A stretch of 64,000 bases of DNA. Source: Heterocephalus glaber. Lineage: Eukaryota; Chordata; Mammalia; Rodentia; Bathyergidae. Both the position numbers and the translations under genes were made by a program. The DNA lies in contig NW_004624743.1 of assembly GCF_000247695.1 (NCBI RefSeq), positions 4,739,201 to 4,803,200 of the forward strand, read 5' to 3'. Shown here piece by piece: positions 1 through 9,987 of the stretch (positions within the stretch are counted from its first letter, which is position 1; the number at the start of each line of letters is the position of its first letter). Under the pieces are notes generated by a model, which did not search any database, was not told the DNA's origin, and saw nothing but the letters and a program-made list of their open reading frames with translations.

Positions 1-350
1 ATTCTGTCCTCACATTGGTTCATTCTGCTACATAAAATTTTAATGGAGTTTTTAATCTCCTGGAAATCTGTTTGTATCTGTTTTACAGATTCCATTTGTT
101 TCCTATGTTGGGATTCCATCATGTTCCTCAGCTCCTCTCTAGATTTATTAATCATGTCTTGCACTATGGGCACAATCTCTGCTGTTATCTGAGAAATTAT
201 TTCTGATTTCATTTTTTTCAGAGTCTCTTTTGTTGCTAGTTTAGTGAGTCCAGGTGGTTGAGTATCAGATTGTTCCATCTCATTTCCCTTTAGGGTTGCT
301 TTAAGTGATTTGGAAGTCTGGTTTTGAAATTTGTTCATGTGACTTCTCAT
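1..350 (-). CDS. L1 ORF1 protein, N-terminal 116 codons (partial)
   Basis: The ATG is the complement of 348-350 and the frame then runs 116 codons without a stop to the window edge. The product begins MRSHMNKFQNQTSKSL, is rich in Lys, Glu and Gln, and from about residue 45 has heptad-like spacing of Ile, Leu and Met. It ends in NSIKILCSRMNQCEDR, the kind of coiled-coil segment that precedes the RNA-binding domain in L1 ORF1p. In the family, ORF1p trimerises through this coil and coats L1 RNA. The RRM and C-terminal domains would lie outside the window, so intactness of the whole ORF is unknown. A two-codon upstream ORF overlaps the start. Confidence 0.72.
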   Translation of the reverse strand, partial: MRSHMNKFQNQTSKSLKATLKGNEMEQSDTQPPGLTKLATKETLKKMKSEIISQITAEIVPIVQDMINKSREELRNMMESQHRKQMESVKQIQTDFQEIKNSIKILCSRMNQCEDR

Positions 351-355
351 TTCAT
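347..355 (-). promoter_or_regulatory. Minimal upstream ORF overlapping the L1 ORF1 start
   Basis: The minus strand reads ATGAAATGAGAAG. The first ATG opens a two-codon ORF (Met-Lys-stop) whose TGA overlaps the ATG of ORF1 in the form ATGA. What this does to ORF1 translation is unknown; it could act by leaky scanning or reinitiation. This is seen directly, and function is not shown. Confidence 0.4.
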
Positions 356-407
356 GGAGGGGATGTGCTGCTGGTGCCCGTGTGGCTCACCTCCTGAGCG
401 CCAGGGG

Positions 408-528
408 CGGCTCTGCTCCTATGTGCTGGGGGCAGTGGTATGGTGGCCTGGAAGGCTCCTCCTCATCCCTGGGGGTGGCTCTGTTCCTTTGTACTGGGGG
501 TGTGGTATGGCCGCACAGAAGACTCCTT
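408..528 (-). repeat. Two imperfect ~68 bp tandem units in the L1 5' UTR
   Basis: The motif ggctctgctcctatgtgctg at 409 recurs as ggctctgttcctttgtactg at 477, a period of 68 bp. Each is followed by a GGGG-rich stretch, tggtatggtgg or tggtatggccg, and then ctcct. The arrangement resembles the monomeric promoter repeats of rodent L1 5' UTRs. The second unit is shorter. Confidence 0.55.
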
Positions 529-535
529 AAAAGAG

Positions 536-755
536 GCAGTTTTAAATGCTGTTAAATGAGCTTTGATTCTTGCCAAATCATTAAGAAATTAGGAAGTACA
601 AAACAATGTGGCTTCAAATATCAGGCTTTCATCAGAACATTTTATTTTAATTTTTCTCCATTTTCCATATAGTTTTAGCAGCTCATTGTTTCAGTTTCCT
701 GCTGTTCCTGCAAAGTCCTTTTCAGGAACAAAATTTATCTAAGGAATCCTTAAAA
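536..755. other. Short unassigned AT-rich spacer
   Basis: This is non-repetitive AT-rich sequence between the L1 5' end and a composite SINE. I see no gene signal. Confidence 0.5.
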
Positions 756-912
756 TCAGTTGGGTGTGGTAGTGCACATCTCTAATCCCAGTATTCTGGG
801 AGGCTGAATCAGGAGGATGATAAAACTTAATAACTCAATATAAAATATTTAGAATAATAGCTCTTTGTGGAGGTCCTGGGTTCAATCTCCAGTACTGAAC
901 AACAAAACAAAA
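756..912 (+). mobile_element. B1-ID composite SINE (B4-like), diverged
   Basis: A 7SL-derived monomer (gggtgtggtagtgcac, then ctaatcccagtattctggg and aggctgaatcaggagga) is followed, after an AT-rich linker, by an ID-like right part (gaggtcctgggttcaatct) and an A-rich tail. Many mismatches from either parent family indicate an old insertion. Confidence 0.7.
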
Positions 913-1563
913 ATGTGCCTCAACCTTTGAATAACAAATTCCTAATTATCTGAAGGGAAACTGATTTTAATTATAATTTCAAGTTTTCAATATGAAGTTA
1001 AGTTGTTGATTATTTGTTTGGGGATTTGTAGCTAAATTTGATTTGGTGCAGTTTTTTAATTACAAAAAACTTTATTTCAATATAATATAAATAAATGTTA
1101 ATAAAAATATTTTTCAAAAGTCTTCTATGAAAAAATAGAGCAAAATTTCATAACAAATTAATTAAAGAATAATATTAGTTAATACACTGTGTACCATAAT
1201 CTTAAAAGAATGGCCAAAATGCTAGAGCACAAGTCACAGACAAAAAAGACTCTTACGAGAAAACCAAATCCTTCCACATCCACTGCTAGGGAGGCAAAGG
1301 CCCTGACTGTTGAACCCGAGACCAAGCCACAAGGTTTAAGGATAGAGATCAAACACAAACACCAAGTTCGGCCTGGGTCAGTCTTTGATGAAGTAAGGAT
1401 AACAGCAAGCCTAAGCCTCAGACCAAGAAATTTGGGAAGGTCCAGAGAGGAGCAGACACCTCGCAGGTCGGGACTGAGACAGTCAGTCCAGGAGTCCAAG
1501 TGGGGTGCAGTTTTTAACAAATGCGTTACACATTTTTTTATTTGCACTTCTATTTTAAGTGTT
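913..1563. other. Unassigned stretch with a 134-codon open frame of doubtful meaning
   Basis: A frame at 1189-1593 (+) encodes a Lys/Arg/Thr-rich product. Part of it (about 1270-1500) has an AKAL...KP and LxLR...PRR pattern that loosely recalls basic ribosomal proteins such as RPL23A or RPL29. The match is too weak to call a processed pseudogene, and the frame runs into the ID SINE at 1580. The rest is AT-rich and featureless. Confidence 0.3.
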
Positions 1564-1579
1564 CCTGATGCTAATTTTT

Positions 1580-1653
1580 TTTTTTTAAATTGAATTTGGG
1601 ACCTGGCACTTGTGAGGCAGGTGGCGGAACACTGAGCTAAATTCCCAGCCCCT
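1580..1653 (-). mobile_element. ID SINE with 16 bp target-site duplication
   Basis: The reverse complement shows the tRNA-like body (gctgggaatttagctcag, B-box remnant, A-rich tail). It is flanked by exact copies of cctgatgctaattttt at 1564-1579 and 1654-1669, so the ends are well fixed. Confidence 0.88.
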
Positions 1654-1669
1654 CCTGATGCTAATTTTT

Positions 1670-2220
1670 AAAACAGAATTTGAGTGCACGAGGAAAAGTT
1701 AAATTCTCTATGCTTTTGATATCAGGTTTACATGTAGTTTCTTCATACTTCTGGATTATGAGCCACTCAGGCTTTTCACATGAACTATAAAAGCTCAGGT
1801 CTGTTGCAGTGTTTTCCTAAGAAATGAGGACTGGTAAGAATCTCGGACTCTCCTTGTAACTGAGGGCTAATTTAAGGTGCAGCAGACTTCATCATTCTTA
1901 CTTGAGTTTATTTTAGATCTGCAGCAGCCTGTCATGTTTTACATATTGATATCTCTATACATAGAGCTAAAGTTTATTTCTACTTCACTAAAATTATGGA
2001 ATATTTTAAGATAATTTAGTGATTTTGAATTCAGAAAAACACTGGAGATACATAAATATAAAAATAATATCACAGCCTATTAAAGATACCTCATTTTATT
2101 GTCTTAACCTCTTTCAGGTGTGTGGTTGAGTATTGTTAAATATACTTAGTAAATGTTGAGGGACAGACCTCTTGAAAGTTTTCATCTTGGAAATATAAAA
2201 CTCCTTATCCATTAATCAAC
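1670..2220. other. Unassigned, no feature seen
   Basis: AT-rich unique-looking sequence with no recognisable repeat, RNA or coding signal. Confidence 0.5.
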
Positions 2221-3135
2221 AACTCTTCTTTTTTTCTCCCCCCGCAAGAACCTGGTAACTACTGTCGCTATGAATTTGTTTTTTGTTCCTATGAACTTGA
2301 CTAGTTTCAATTCCTAATAGGAATGGAATTATACAGCATTTGTCTTTTGTGATGGCTTCATTCACTTAGCATAGCATTATCAAAATTTATAAATGTTGTA
2401 GCATGGAATAGGATTTCCTTCCATTTTGGACTGAACAGTTTTGCATTGTATGTGTAATAACTTTCTACATTTTGTTCACCTTTCATCTCTTGATGGGTGA
2501 GTGGGTGGCTTCTGTCTTATTACTCTCCTGAATAGTATGGCTATGAATACAATGTCCAAATAAGTTGTCCAGACACTGTTTTCAATTCTTCTGGACAAAT
2601 AACCGGAAGTGAGATTATTGGATCATATTGTTTTCTTATTTTAAATTCTTTGAAGAGCCTCAGACTGATTCCCAAAAGAATCAAAAGAGTTGCACAATTT
2701 GACAATCTCACCAACGGTACACAGTGATTCCAACTTCTCCATATTCTTGCCAACACTTATTATTTTACTCTATTTTAATACTTGCTTTCCTAATGGGTAT
2801 ACAGTAATATCTCATTAAATTTTTGATTTGTAATTCTATGGTAATTGAGGACATTGATTATTTTTATATGCTTGATGAACATTTATGTATCAACTTTGGG
2901 GTACTATCTATTCACATCTTTTACCCATTTAAAAATTAGGTTTTTTGATTGTTTTAATGTCCAATTGTAGTAGTTCTTCATAGATTCTGGATTTATAATT
3001 GTTGATCTTCTATTCAAATCTTTACCCAGCTTGTTAATTTTTGTGTCTTGTGTAAAGTGAGACTTCAACCCATTCCTTTGACTGTGTCTTTCAACTCTCC
3101 TGACCCAGTCCTGTCTCTGTTGAGAGGTCTAGGTA
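2221..3135 (-). mobile_element. Old L1 fragment, 3' end of ORF2 and 3' UTR
   Basis: The plus strand reads as the antisense of an L1 3' portion. It has the atacagcatttgtctttt block, the ctgaatagtatggctatgaat block and later the ttgtagtagttcttcata and ttgttgatcttctattcaaa blocks, in the order expected of a minus-strand element. Frames are broken throughout. L1 sequence resumes beyond 3757, so the duplicated block at 3143 appears to sit inside the element. Confidence 0.75.
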
Positions 3136-3142
3136 GCCTCGT

Positions 3143-3747
3143 GTTCCACTCTGTTACATACAGTCATTGCTGACAGCCTTTGTATTTGGCAGGAATATGG
3201 AGCTCTGTTTGTTTATTGAACCTGACAAAATCCACATGCAAAGGCTTTGAGAGTACTTGAAGATTAAAGATAAATTCTGAGATAATTCTAGTGTCTTCAA
3301 GAAATACCAAGACAGAAAATCGGTATTTTCCCATGACATTCTAGAGGAATAACTGAACTAATATTACCTGAAATTGCCACACTGTGGTCAGGGAAGGCAG
3401 CATTGCTGTGGAGCACACAGCAAGCTTGCTCTGCGAGCTCAGCAGCACAGGTTCAGGGGGTCCACGGCCTTCAGGGAGCCGCAGTCAGCCCTGGCCACAG
3501 CTGTGCTGAGCCACAGGCCTGAGCCCTGGGAGTTCCTTGGCATTTCCAGGAAAGCCTGGTCCTACGTGATTCTCCTCTCTTTCTGAGCACGCAAACCTAT
3601 GCATGACACTAATTGAGGGCATCAGAGCTACCATGCACATTGGGGAAACTGAGGCATAGAGGCTGCTCTTTCACATTTGCAAGACCATGTGCAAGAGATT
3701 AAGTAGTGTTTAAAGTGTATCTAAACTTTAACTTTATGTATTAAACA
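3143..3747. repeat. Duplicated ~600 bp block, copy A
   Basis: This matches 9988-10589 in the same orientation. By eye, 3361-3725 is identical to the other copy, while the left ~200 bp differs at roughly a dozen sites and the last ~25 bp at four. The centre (3370-3590) is GC-rich compared with its surroundings. A short MIR-like antisense motif (ggggaaactgaggcatagag) lies near 3645. This copy is flanked on both sides by minus-strand L1 sequence, so it looks like the derived, inserted copy. I do not recognise it as a known repeat family or gene. Confidence 0.85.
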
Positions 3748-3756
3748 AACTTGGCA

Positions 3757-3960
3757 TGGCTTTCCATTTATTTTTGTCTTCTTTATTTCAGAAATAGCTT
3801 TTGAGTTTCAATTGTTAAAATCTTTCACCCTCATTTATTTTGTTCCTGAGTATTTCATTTCTTTTGATGCTATTGTAAATGCTGTCTTTAAAATGTCTGT
3901 GCTGTTTTTGATGCTTAAAGACAAAATAGATTTTTGCATGTTGATGTTGTAGCCCTCAAA
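3757..3960 (-). mobile_element. Old L1 ORF2 fragment (continuation of the L1 left of the duplicated block)
   Basis: The antisense L1 ORF2 pattern is visible: aatctttcaccctcatttat, then ttcctgagtatttcatttct, then gatgctattgtaaatgctgt. In the L1 map this lies upstream of the 2221-3135 piece, as expected for one minus-strand element split by an insertion. Confidence 0.65.
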
Positions 3961-4483
3961 GGCTGCATTCATTTATTATATCTCATAGATTTCTTTTGGA
4001 ATATTTGGGTTTTTGTGCACATAAGATCATTTTATCTTTCACTTCATTAAAACTGACACATTTAACACAAAATTTAAAACAATATAAATTTCACACGTTG
4101 CTTTCTGTACCTTAATTACAAAGGCTGAAAGAAAATATACTTGAAAACACAAATATTCACTAATACTGGAGAGTTAATCTATGTAATTAGTTTCTAGATT
4201 CAAGGATCTTATATAGGTCTTAACATCTATTCTATTAAATTTCTTAATTATACTCCTATAATTACTTACACACAGTAATGATTCAATTTGCATGGTTAGT
4301 AGTTAGTGACATATTAAATAGAATTTGCTGGATGTTTCAATTTTCAAATAACTGATAAAAAGAAATATTTAACAATAGTATTCCTGACAAAATAATTGTG
4401 CCATTACACATATAAATTTCATATAGTAACATTAGTTGTTGCATTTATAAAATGTAAATTTTGCAGCAACAATACTCTATCAT
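3961..4483. other. AT-rich unassigned sequence
   Basis: No repeat or gene recognised. Confidence 0.5.
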
Positions 4484-4500
4484 CACTCTTTATGGTTTTT

Positions 4501-4585
4501 ATTTTTTATTTTGATACCGGGATTGAACTTTGGACCTTGGGCTTGCGAGGCAGGTGACAGAACCATTGAGCTAAATCCCCAACTC
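4501..4585 (-). mobile_element. ID SINE with near-perfect target-site duplication
   Basis: The body reads ataccgggattgaactttgg ... attgagctaaatccccaa, which is ID in reverse complement with a TTTTTATTTT tail. The flanks cactctttatggtttt (4484) and cactctttaaggtttt (4586) differ by one base. Confidence 0.87.
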
Positions 4586-4602
4586 CACTCTTTAAGGTTT
4601 TA

Positions 4603-5436
4603 ATTATGTACTTGTAATATCTGTGATTTTTACATTTGGCATATTTTATTAATATACTGGCATATGAACAAAGAATGGGTTAATATATCATCACATAAAC
4701 AAAATCAAAACATTTATGCATGGCTAAATTTTCATTTAGTATTTTTTAGTATATGGTTTTTCTCATTTTAGTAATGCAAAGTACAAATAAAGAACAACAT
4801 AAAATATTGATAGAAAGAATCAGGGAGATAGATCTTTTTGTAAAATGGAAGGGGTCCAAGACCCTGAAGGTGAGGGGAAAGATTTAAGATGTGCTATATA
4901 CATGTACCAAATACCCACAATGAATGTAATCATTATATGGGTGTAATCATTATATCATTATATCACAATGTAATATAATGTAATATATAATATATATTAC
5001 ATTAATGTATAATATATAATATAATGTGATATAGTGTAATCATTATATCACAAATATGCAGCAAAAGTAAAAAAATAATGACAATAATAATGGAAATAGA
5101 GAAAGGGGATCTAGAGATGAAAAGATGGAGGTGGGTAGGGAGGGAACAGGCATAGAAGGAGTAAAGATATATTAAGATTGTGTACCTGTTCCACAAGAGG
5201 AACGTAAATTTCACATGCTGCAAATGTCTAGTAATAAATAAAATTTAAATAAAGAAAACATATGTACCACAAATAAACATAAATAAGTGGACATAACATG
5301 ATACATTTTCCTTTAAATTTGCTTATATATATATATATATAGTAAGTAAAAAAATTTTCAATGATCGATTTTTGCCACTATACTAATATTCCATTCCATT
5401 TTATTGTAGTAAGAAAACCTGTCATAAGCTATCTCC
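4603..5436. other. AT-rich stretch with palindromic tract and (TA)n
   Basis: 4930-5060 is built from tcattatat and taatatataat words with imperfect dyad symmetry (atatcac on the left, gtgatat on the right). A perfect TA run occupies about 5323-5341. No gene was seen. Confidence 0.6.
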
Positions 5437-5821
5437 TGTTGTGGCTTGTGTCTAGATGTCCCCCTAAAGCCTCATGCAGTCTTTTCTGAAGGTAGCTAAA
5501 TCTGGAATGTGTGATGCGAGGATTGAGAGCATGTGATCACTAAACCATTACACGTGAGTGATCGGTTTGGCACCGCCCTAATCCCTGCAGTCTGAATAAG
5601 AGAAAAGGAGCAGAAAGACCCTGTGAAGGTCCCTTGTTGCCTTTGCTACCTCATGCGTGCCATGTTGTTTCTCCTCTGCGATGCTTCTCTGCAGTCCCTG
5701 CCTCAGAGCCAGCCGATTATGGACTGAAACCCCTATGAACTGTGAGCCAAATAAACTCTTTCCCCTCTAACTTCAGGTGTCAGGTATTTTGTCTCAGCAA
5801 CGAGAGAAAAGCGACTAACAC
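5437..5821 (+). mobile_element. MaLR/ERVL-type solo LTR, near full length
   Basis: It begins tgttgtggcttgtgtctaga, continues with tgtccccctaaagcctcatg, and ends caggtattttgtctcagcaa ... gactaaca. This is the TG...CA form of MaLR LTRs. An AATAAA (gccaaataaactctttc) lies about 65 bp from the 3' end, as in the family's polyadenylation region. There is no internal retroviral sequence on either side. It interrupts an L1 3' end that resumes at 5822. Confidence 0.85.
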
Positions 5822-6200
5822 ATTTACCTCTTACATTTGAAGGGTGCAGTACTGCATCACTGACTATAGGTACTATATTTTACCACAGACATCTAGAATT
5901 TACTCATCTTACCTGAAACTTTATATTTCTTGATCAGTAGCTCCTCTTTTCTCTCTCCACTGCCAGCCACTGTCAAACACTATTCTACTTCTCAAATTTA
6001 TGAATTTGACCAATTTTGAGAATACATATAAGTGGAATCATACAGCATTTGTCTTTCTGTGACTTATTTTACTGAGCATAATCTTCTCAAAGTTCATAGC
6101 CATCTTGTCATTTATTTCAAAATTTCCTGGCTTTAAAGGCTGAATAGTACTTTCATACATATATATATACATAGTCCTATACTTCCATTTACTTTTAAAT
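5822..6200 (-). mobile_element. Old L1 3' UTR fragment
   Basis: Antisense L1 3' blocks are seen: actcatcttacctgaaactt, then aagtggaatcatacagcatt, then ggctgaatagtactttcata. Strongly diverged, no open frame. Confidence 0.65.
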
Positions 6201-6841
6201 TGCAAAGTTTGTGAAAGAATTTTCTTCGATATAAAACAATATGTAAGCTTATGTGAGTTCAAACCTGATAATTAAGTAGCTACTGTCTGAGTTCTGGGTA
6301 TATTAGATGAGATTGGAAAGCTACATGACATGAAATTTTTATATATCATATTTAGCATGTATCAAATTTAGAGCAAAATTCAAAACTATATAATAAAATG
6401 TAATCACATTTTTTCAACACATTATTACACTCATACCTTTCTTGAATGCTTTTAAAAGAAATCTTTCTTTTAAATTTTCCTATTAGCCTAATCTACCCAT
6501 TCATATATGCAAAGAGAGTGCTAGAGTCTTTGGGAAATTTGAAAGTTGTGTAGAGGTCTGCAGTCTATAGAAAGAATCTGAGGTCTATTTTACAGGAATC
6601 ATCTCAGTGCAGTGGCATTGACTGCAGTCAAAAGTTTTAGTTTGGCATTTAAAGATTTTAATTTTTATTCAACAACACATTTCTAATGACTTACTTGAAA
6701 TTTAAAAAGTATTAAAATGTGGGGTCGTGGTGAGCTCTTAGAAAAAATCTAAGAAAACTTAAAAGCAAATGGATTCAGAAAACTAAACCCTCCATATACG
6801 TGCACATTCACAATACAGCACCTATATTTGTTTGTGTGTTG
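6201..6841. other. Unassigned, no feature seen
   Basis: AT-rich unique-looking sequence. Confidence 0.5.
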
Positions 6842-6927
6842 TTTTTTTTTTGGTACTGGGGATCGAACTTGGGACCTTGTGCTTGCAAGACAGGCGCAGG
6901 AACCACTGAGCTAAATCCCCAGCCCAC
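6842..6927 (-). mobile_element. ID SINE
   Basis: T-run, then ggtactggggatcgaacttg, then cactgagctaaatccccagc: an ID body in reverse complement with tail. The flanks share ctatatttgt, a probable imperfect target-site duplication. Confidence 0.85.
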
Positions 6928-9900
6928 CATCTATATTTGTGTTTTATTTTTTGATTTAGATGTCAGATAAATTATCTCAGAATATATGAATCGAGTACTT
7001 TCAAAAATTATTCCATTTTCCTCATTACTTTCATACATTTTAAACCACAGATTGAAGGAGAGGGTCAGTTTGGGCAATCACGCAATCAATTTCTGATCTC
7101 ATTTTGGTAAAACTGCAGTGCTTCCCATAGCGTCTGCAATGTTCAGCAGTGCACTCATATATGCATTCAGTCACCCAGCTCCATATGACAAGCATATGCC
7201 AAATGTCTCTCAGATGTCAGAAAATAGACTAAAGCTCCGCTTTTATAACACACATAGTTCGTAGTTTGATAGCTGGTTTGTGGGGAGAACTTGGGAAAGT
7301 GTACTAATTATGAGTTGAAGTTTATGGAAGATACAATAAGGAGAATGCGTGTGTGAGCTGCCATGGAGAGGGGAGACAGGAAGACTGAGGGGGTGGTCCT
7401 AGCATTGCGGAGCCAGAGTTACTAACATAAGAGGTGAAAATTGAGGTAGCAAACCTGCGCGCTGAGAGGTCACAGGTGATGCTATAAACATTGCTAAGAA
7501 CTTGTCTTGAATGCATTTGTACAGATCTCTAACAGCAGAGGATTGTTTGTTTGAGGAGTAAAACAAAGATAGAGAAAAAGAATAGAATAAATAGTTGAGG
7601 TAATGAAGGGGAAATTAGGAATAGGATAAAGCAAAGGTTTTGCTGACAGATAAGAAAACAAAGTATTACTTGTGTACAATGACTAGAATGGAGGCCAAAA
7701 TTCATTCCAAGCTTGCTAAATACAAAATAGTGGAGTGCAGACAACTGCAGAATTACCAAGATTCATGAGATAAAGAACTTCTGAGAGGAAAACCAGAAAA
7801 AGTCATTAGCTGCAACATTCCAACACCAAGCACAAGTACCCAATAAGCGTGAGCTTTCTCTAAAATACCCAAGTAAGAGTTCTTCTGTGGCTCATTAATA
7901 AAGATGCTCATAAAGACCACAGGGTGCTTTTGGCACCATCTCTAACTATGAGTTTCTATTTCTCTTCTCATACCCTCCAGTGTTGGGTTGTAGCCTAAAA
8001 CTAAAATGGATTTGATAAAAGCCATTGGGCAAAAAGCCAAAATGGTGCAATCCCAACCCTAAGCCCTTGGGTGATTCAGGCAGATCCAGGGATAAAGCTG
8101 TGACTGCCATGTGGACTGCGTCACAACCAGCAGCTTCTCAAGTGAAAGACCTTCCAGAGGGTGGGGATTCAGGTCACTTATGCTTCGAGTGGTAGAAGTT
8201 AAAAACTTCTTTTTATAAATGAAATATTCTCATGTTCCTCTTCCTCCAGACTCTAAAGAAATATAAAATTTAGAGTATTTTATCTGCTTCCACTGAGATA
8301 AAAAGGGATAGCGTCTTACTCACTTACACCTGGGGTCCCTTCTGCATTCCCCTGATCCTACAGGGCCATGACAAATTCCTCCTCATAGAACATCTAGCAG
8401 TCATACAACATGCTTGTGTATACGTGGACAAGAAAAAATACATAATTTTGAAAGGACAGAAAAAATGAAGCATGAATTCTTCTCTCAGAGTGAAAAGTAC
8501 CTGTATATCTTTGAAGAATAAAACTATCAAACATTTAAGAAAGTATGAGAATGACTCAAGATTATAACTCTACTTGTTTACTTCACTTTTCAGTATATCA
8601 AGCCAGGTCATTGGCCTGTGCATGCAGCTACTGAGTTAAAATTTTATTGAACAGAACAGACAATAAACAAATAAAAATAAAAACAATCTTGACATAGCTG
8701 TAGGAAAAAAGTATGGGAAAGGAATTGACTGGAATGTTGAAGGATATGTCAGTAAAGTAACTGATAGCTTGAATATAGATTCTGGAGCCACAATCTCAAT
8801 GGTAGACATATCTTTTCTACCTTACATTCCATTTTAAACCCAGCCTAATTTTGTTCAGGCCAATGAACCTGCAGGTCTTTGGTAATTTGCATGACTAAAA
8901 GAGAGACTTTCATTATCTCTTTGAGCACACAGAGAAAAAAAAATCAGCTGATGTTATTCTCTTGGAAGTTGCTTCGAGCCAAACAGGCAATAATAAGGCA
9001 ATAAATAAAACTTTACGTTAGTCCATGGAAAGAACTTCTTGAAAGATGACTACAATCCACTGTAATCTCTTATGCAATTTTGCAAAACAGAATTTCAGAA
9101 TTTGGAAGATTATTCCTTTGATGTGAGAGTCTGGTTGTATCTGTGATCTAGTTTATTATAATTAAATAAAGTAAGATGTGCATTTATCTTTTTAAGAAAC
9201 ATTTTCACTTTCAACTCTCTCCTAATATGATTCTTCAGTGAGCATAATTCTTAATTTAAGCTTAATTTTACCAAGTAATAGTCTTCATCAGTGATTCAGG
9301 TCCAATATAGGTTTTTGCATTTTTAAAGACAATTAATGAAAAGCTCAGATTTTTAGCATGTGAATTCTACCAACATCAGTAGGACCTGTTTCCAGATTTA
9401 TTATGTATGAGCAATTTTGTTCTTGCAATATACATGAAGGAGCATTTTTTTTGCTTCATAATTGAGCAATAAGACATCAGCAGCATGTACCTTTTTCTGT
9501 TTCACAGAATACATGCCAGAGTGAGGCTGAAGTGTAGGTGATTTCAGTCCTCAAAACAGTACAATAATCTGTAGGGAGAAAATACTTATAGTCTCTTAAT
9601 GCTATTAAAATACAAATAAAGATGGAAACACCTGCAGCAAGTACACACCCTCTTTAGGTATTATTAATTTGGGGTGCCATACTTAGCCACAAATCAGAAA
9701 GTTTCATTTGCACCAAAAGTTCTGAATTTACTTATTTTTCTACTGACATTCTCAAATAAATGGGTAATTTCTGCAATTTGCTTTCTACTAAAGCTATGCA
9801 AATAGAGCCACAGAGAACTCAGCAACTTTGAATGAGAAGGAGGTGTGATTATTTACTAATTTCCAGAACTGGGAGCTGAGCGTCTCTGATGGGAAACATC

Positions 9901-9987
9901 CCAGTCAAATATTCTTTTCTTTTTCCCTGAGCAACAAAAGTAATATTTGTCATCATTGGTTAAAGTAAAATCCTTAAATGAAGTCAT
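6928..9987. other. Three kilobases of mostly unassigned sequence
   Basis: No SINE, L1 or LTR that I can name. Roughly 7960-8215 is less AT-rich and LTR-like in feel, but I cannot assign it. The sequence around 8640-8720 resembles the aataaacaaataaaaataaa tail of an ancient mammalian repeat. No supported coding region. Confidence 0.45.

Larger units (their letters stand above)
1..535 (-). mobile_element. L1 retrotransposon, 5' end (5' UTR plus start of ORF1), leaves window
   Basis: Read on the minus strand, a GC-rich leader (about 535 to 356) is followed by an open frame (350 to 1) whose product is a charged, helical, coiled-coil-type protein typical of L1 ORF1p. The leader holds two imperfect ~68 bp units resembling promoter monomers. 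The leader is only about 180 bp, short for a rodent L1, so the element may be truncated inside its 5' UTR. The body lies outside the window, so target-site duplications cannot be checked. The absence of stops makes this the youngest-looking L1 in the window. Confidence 0.7.
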
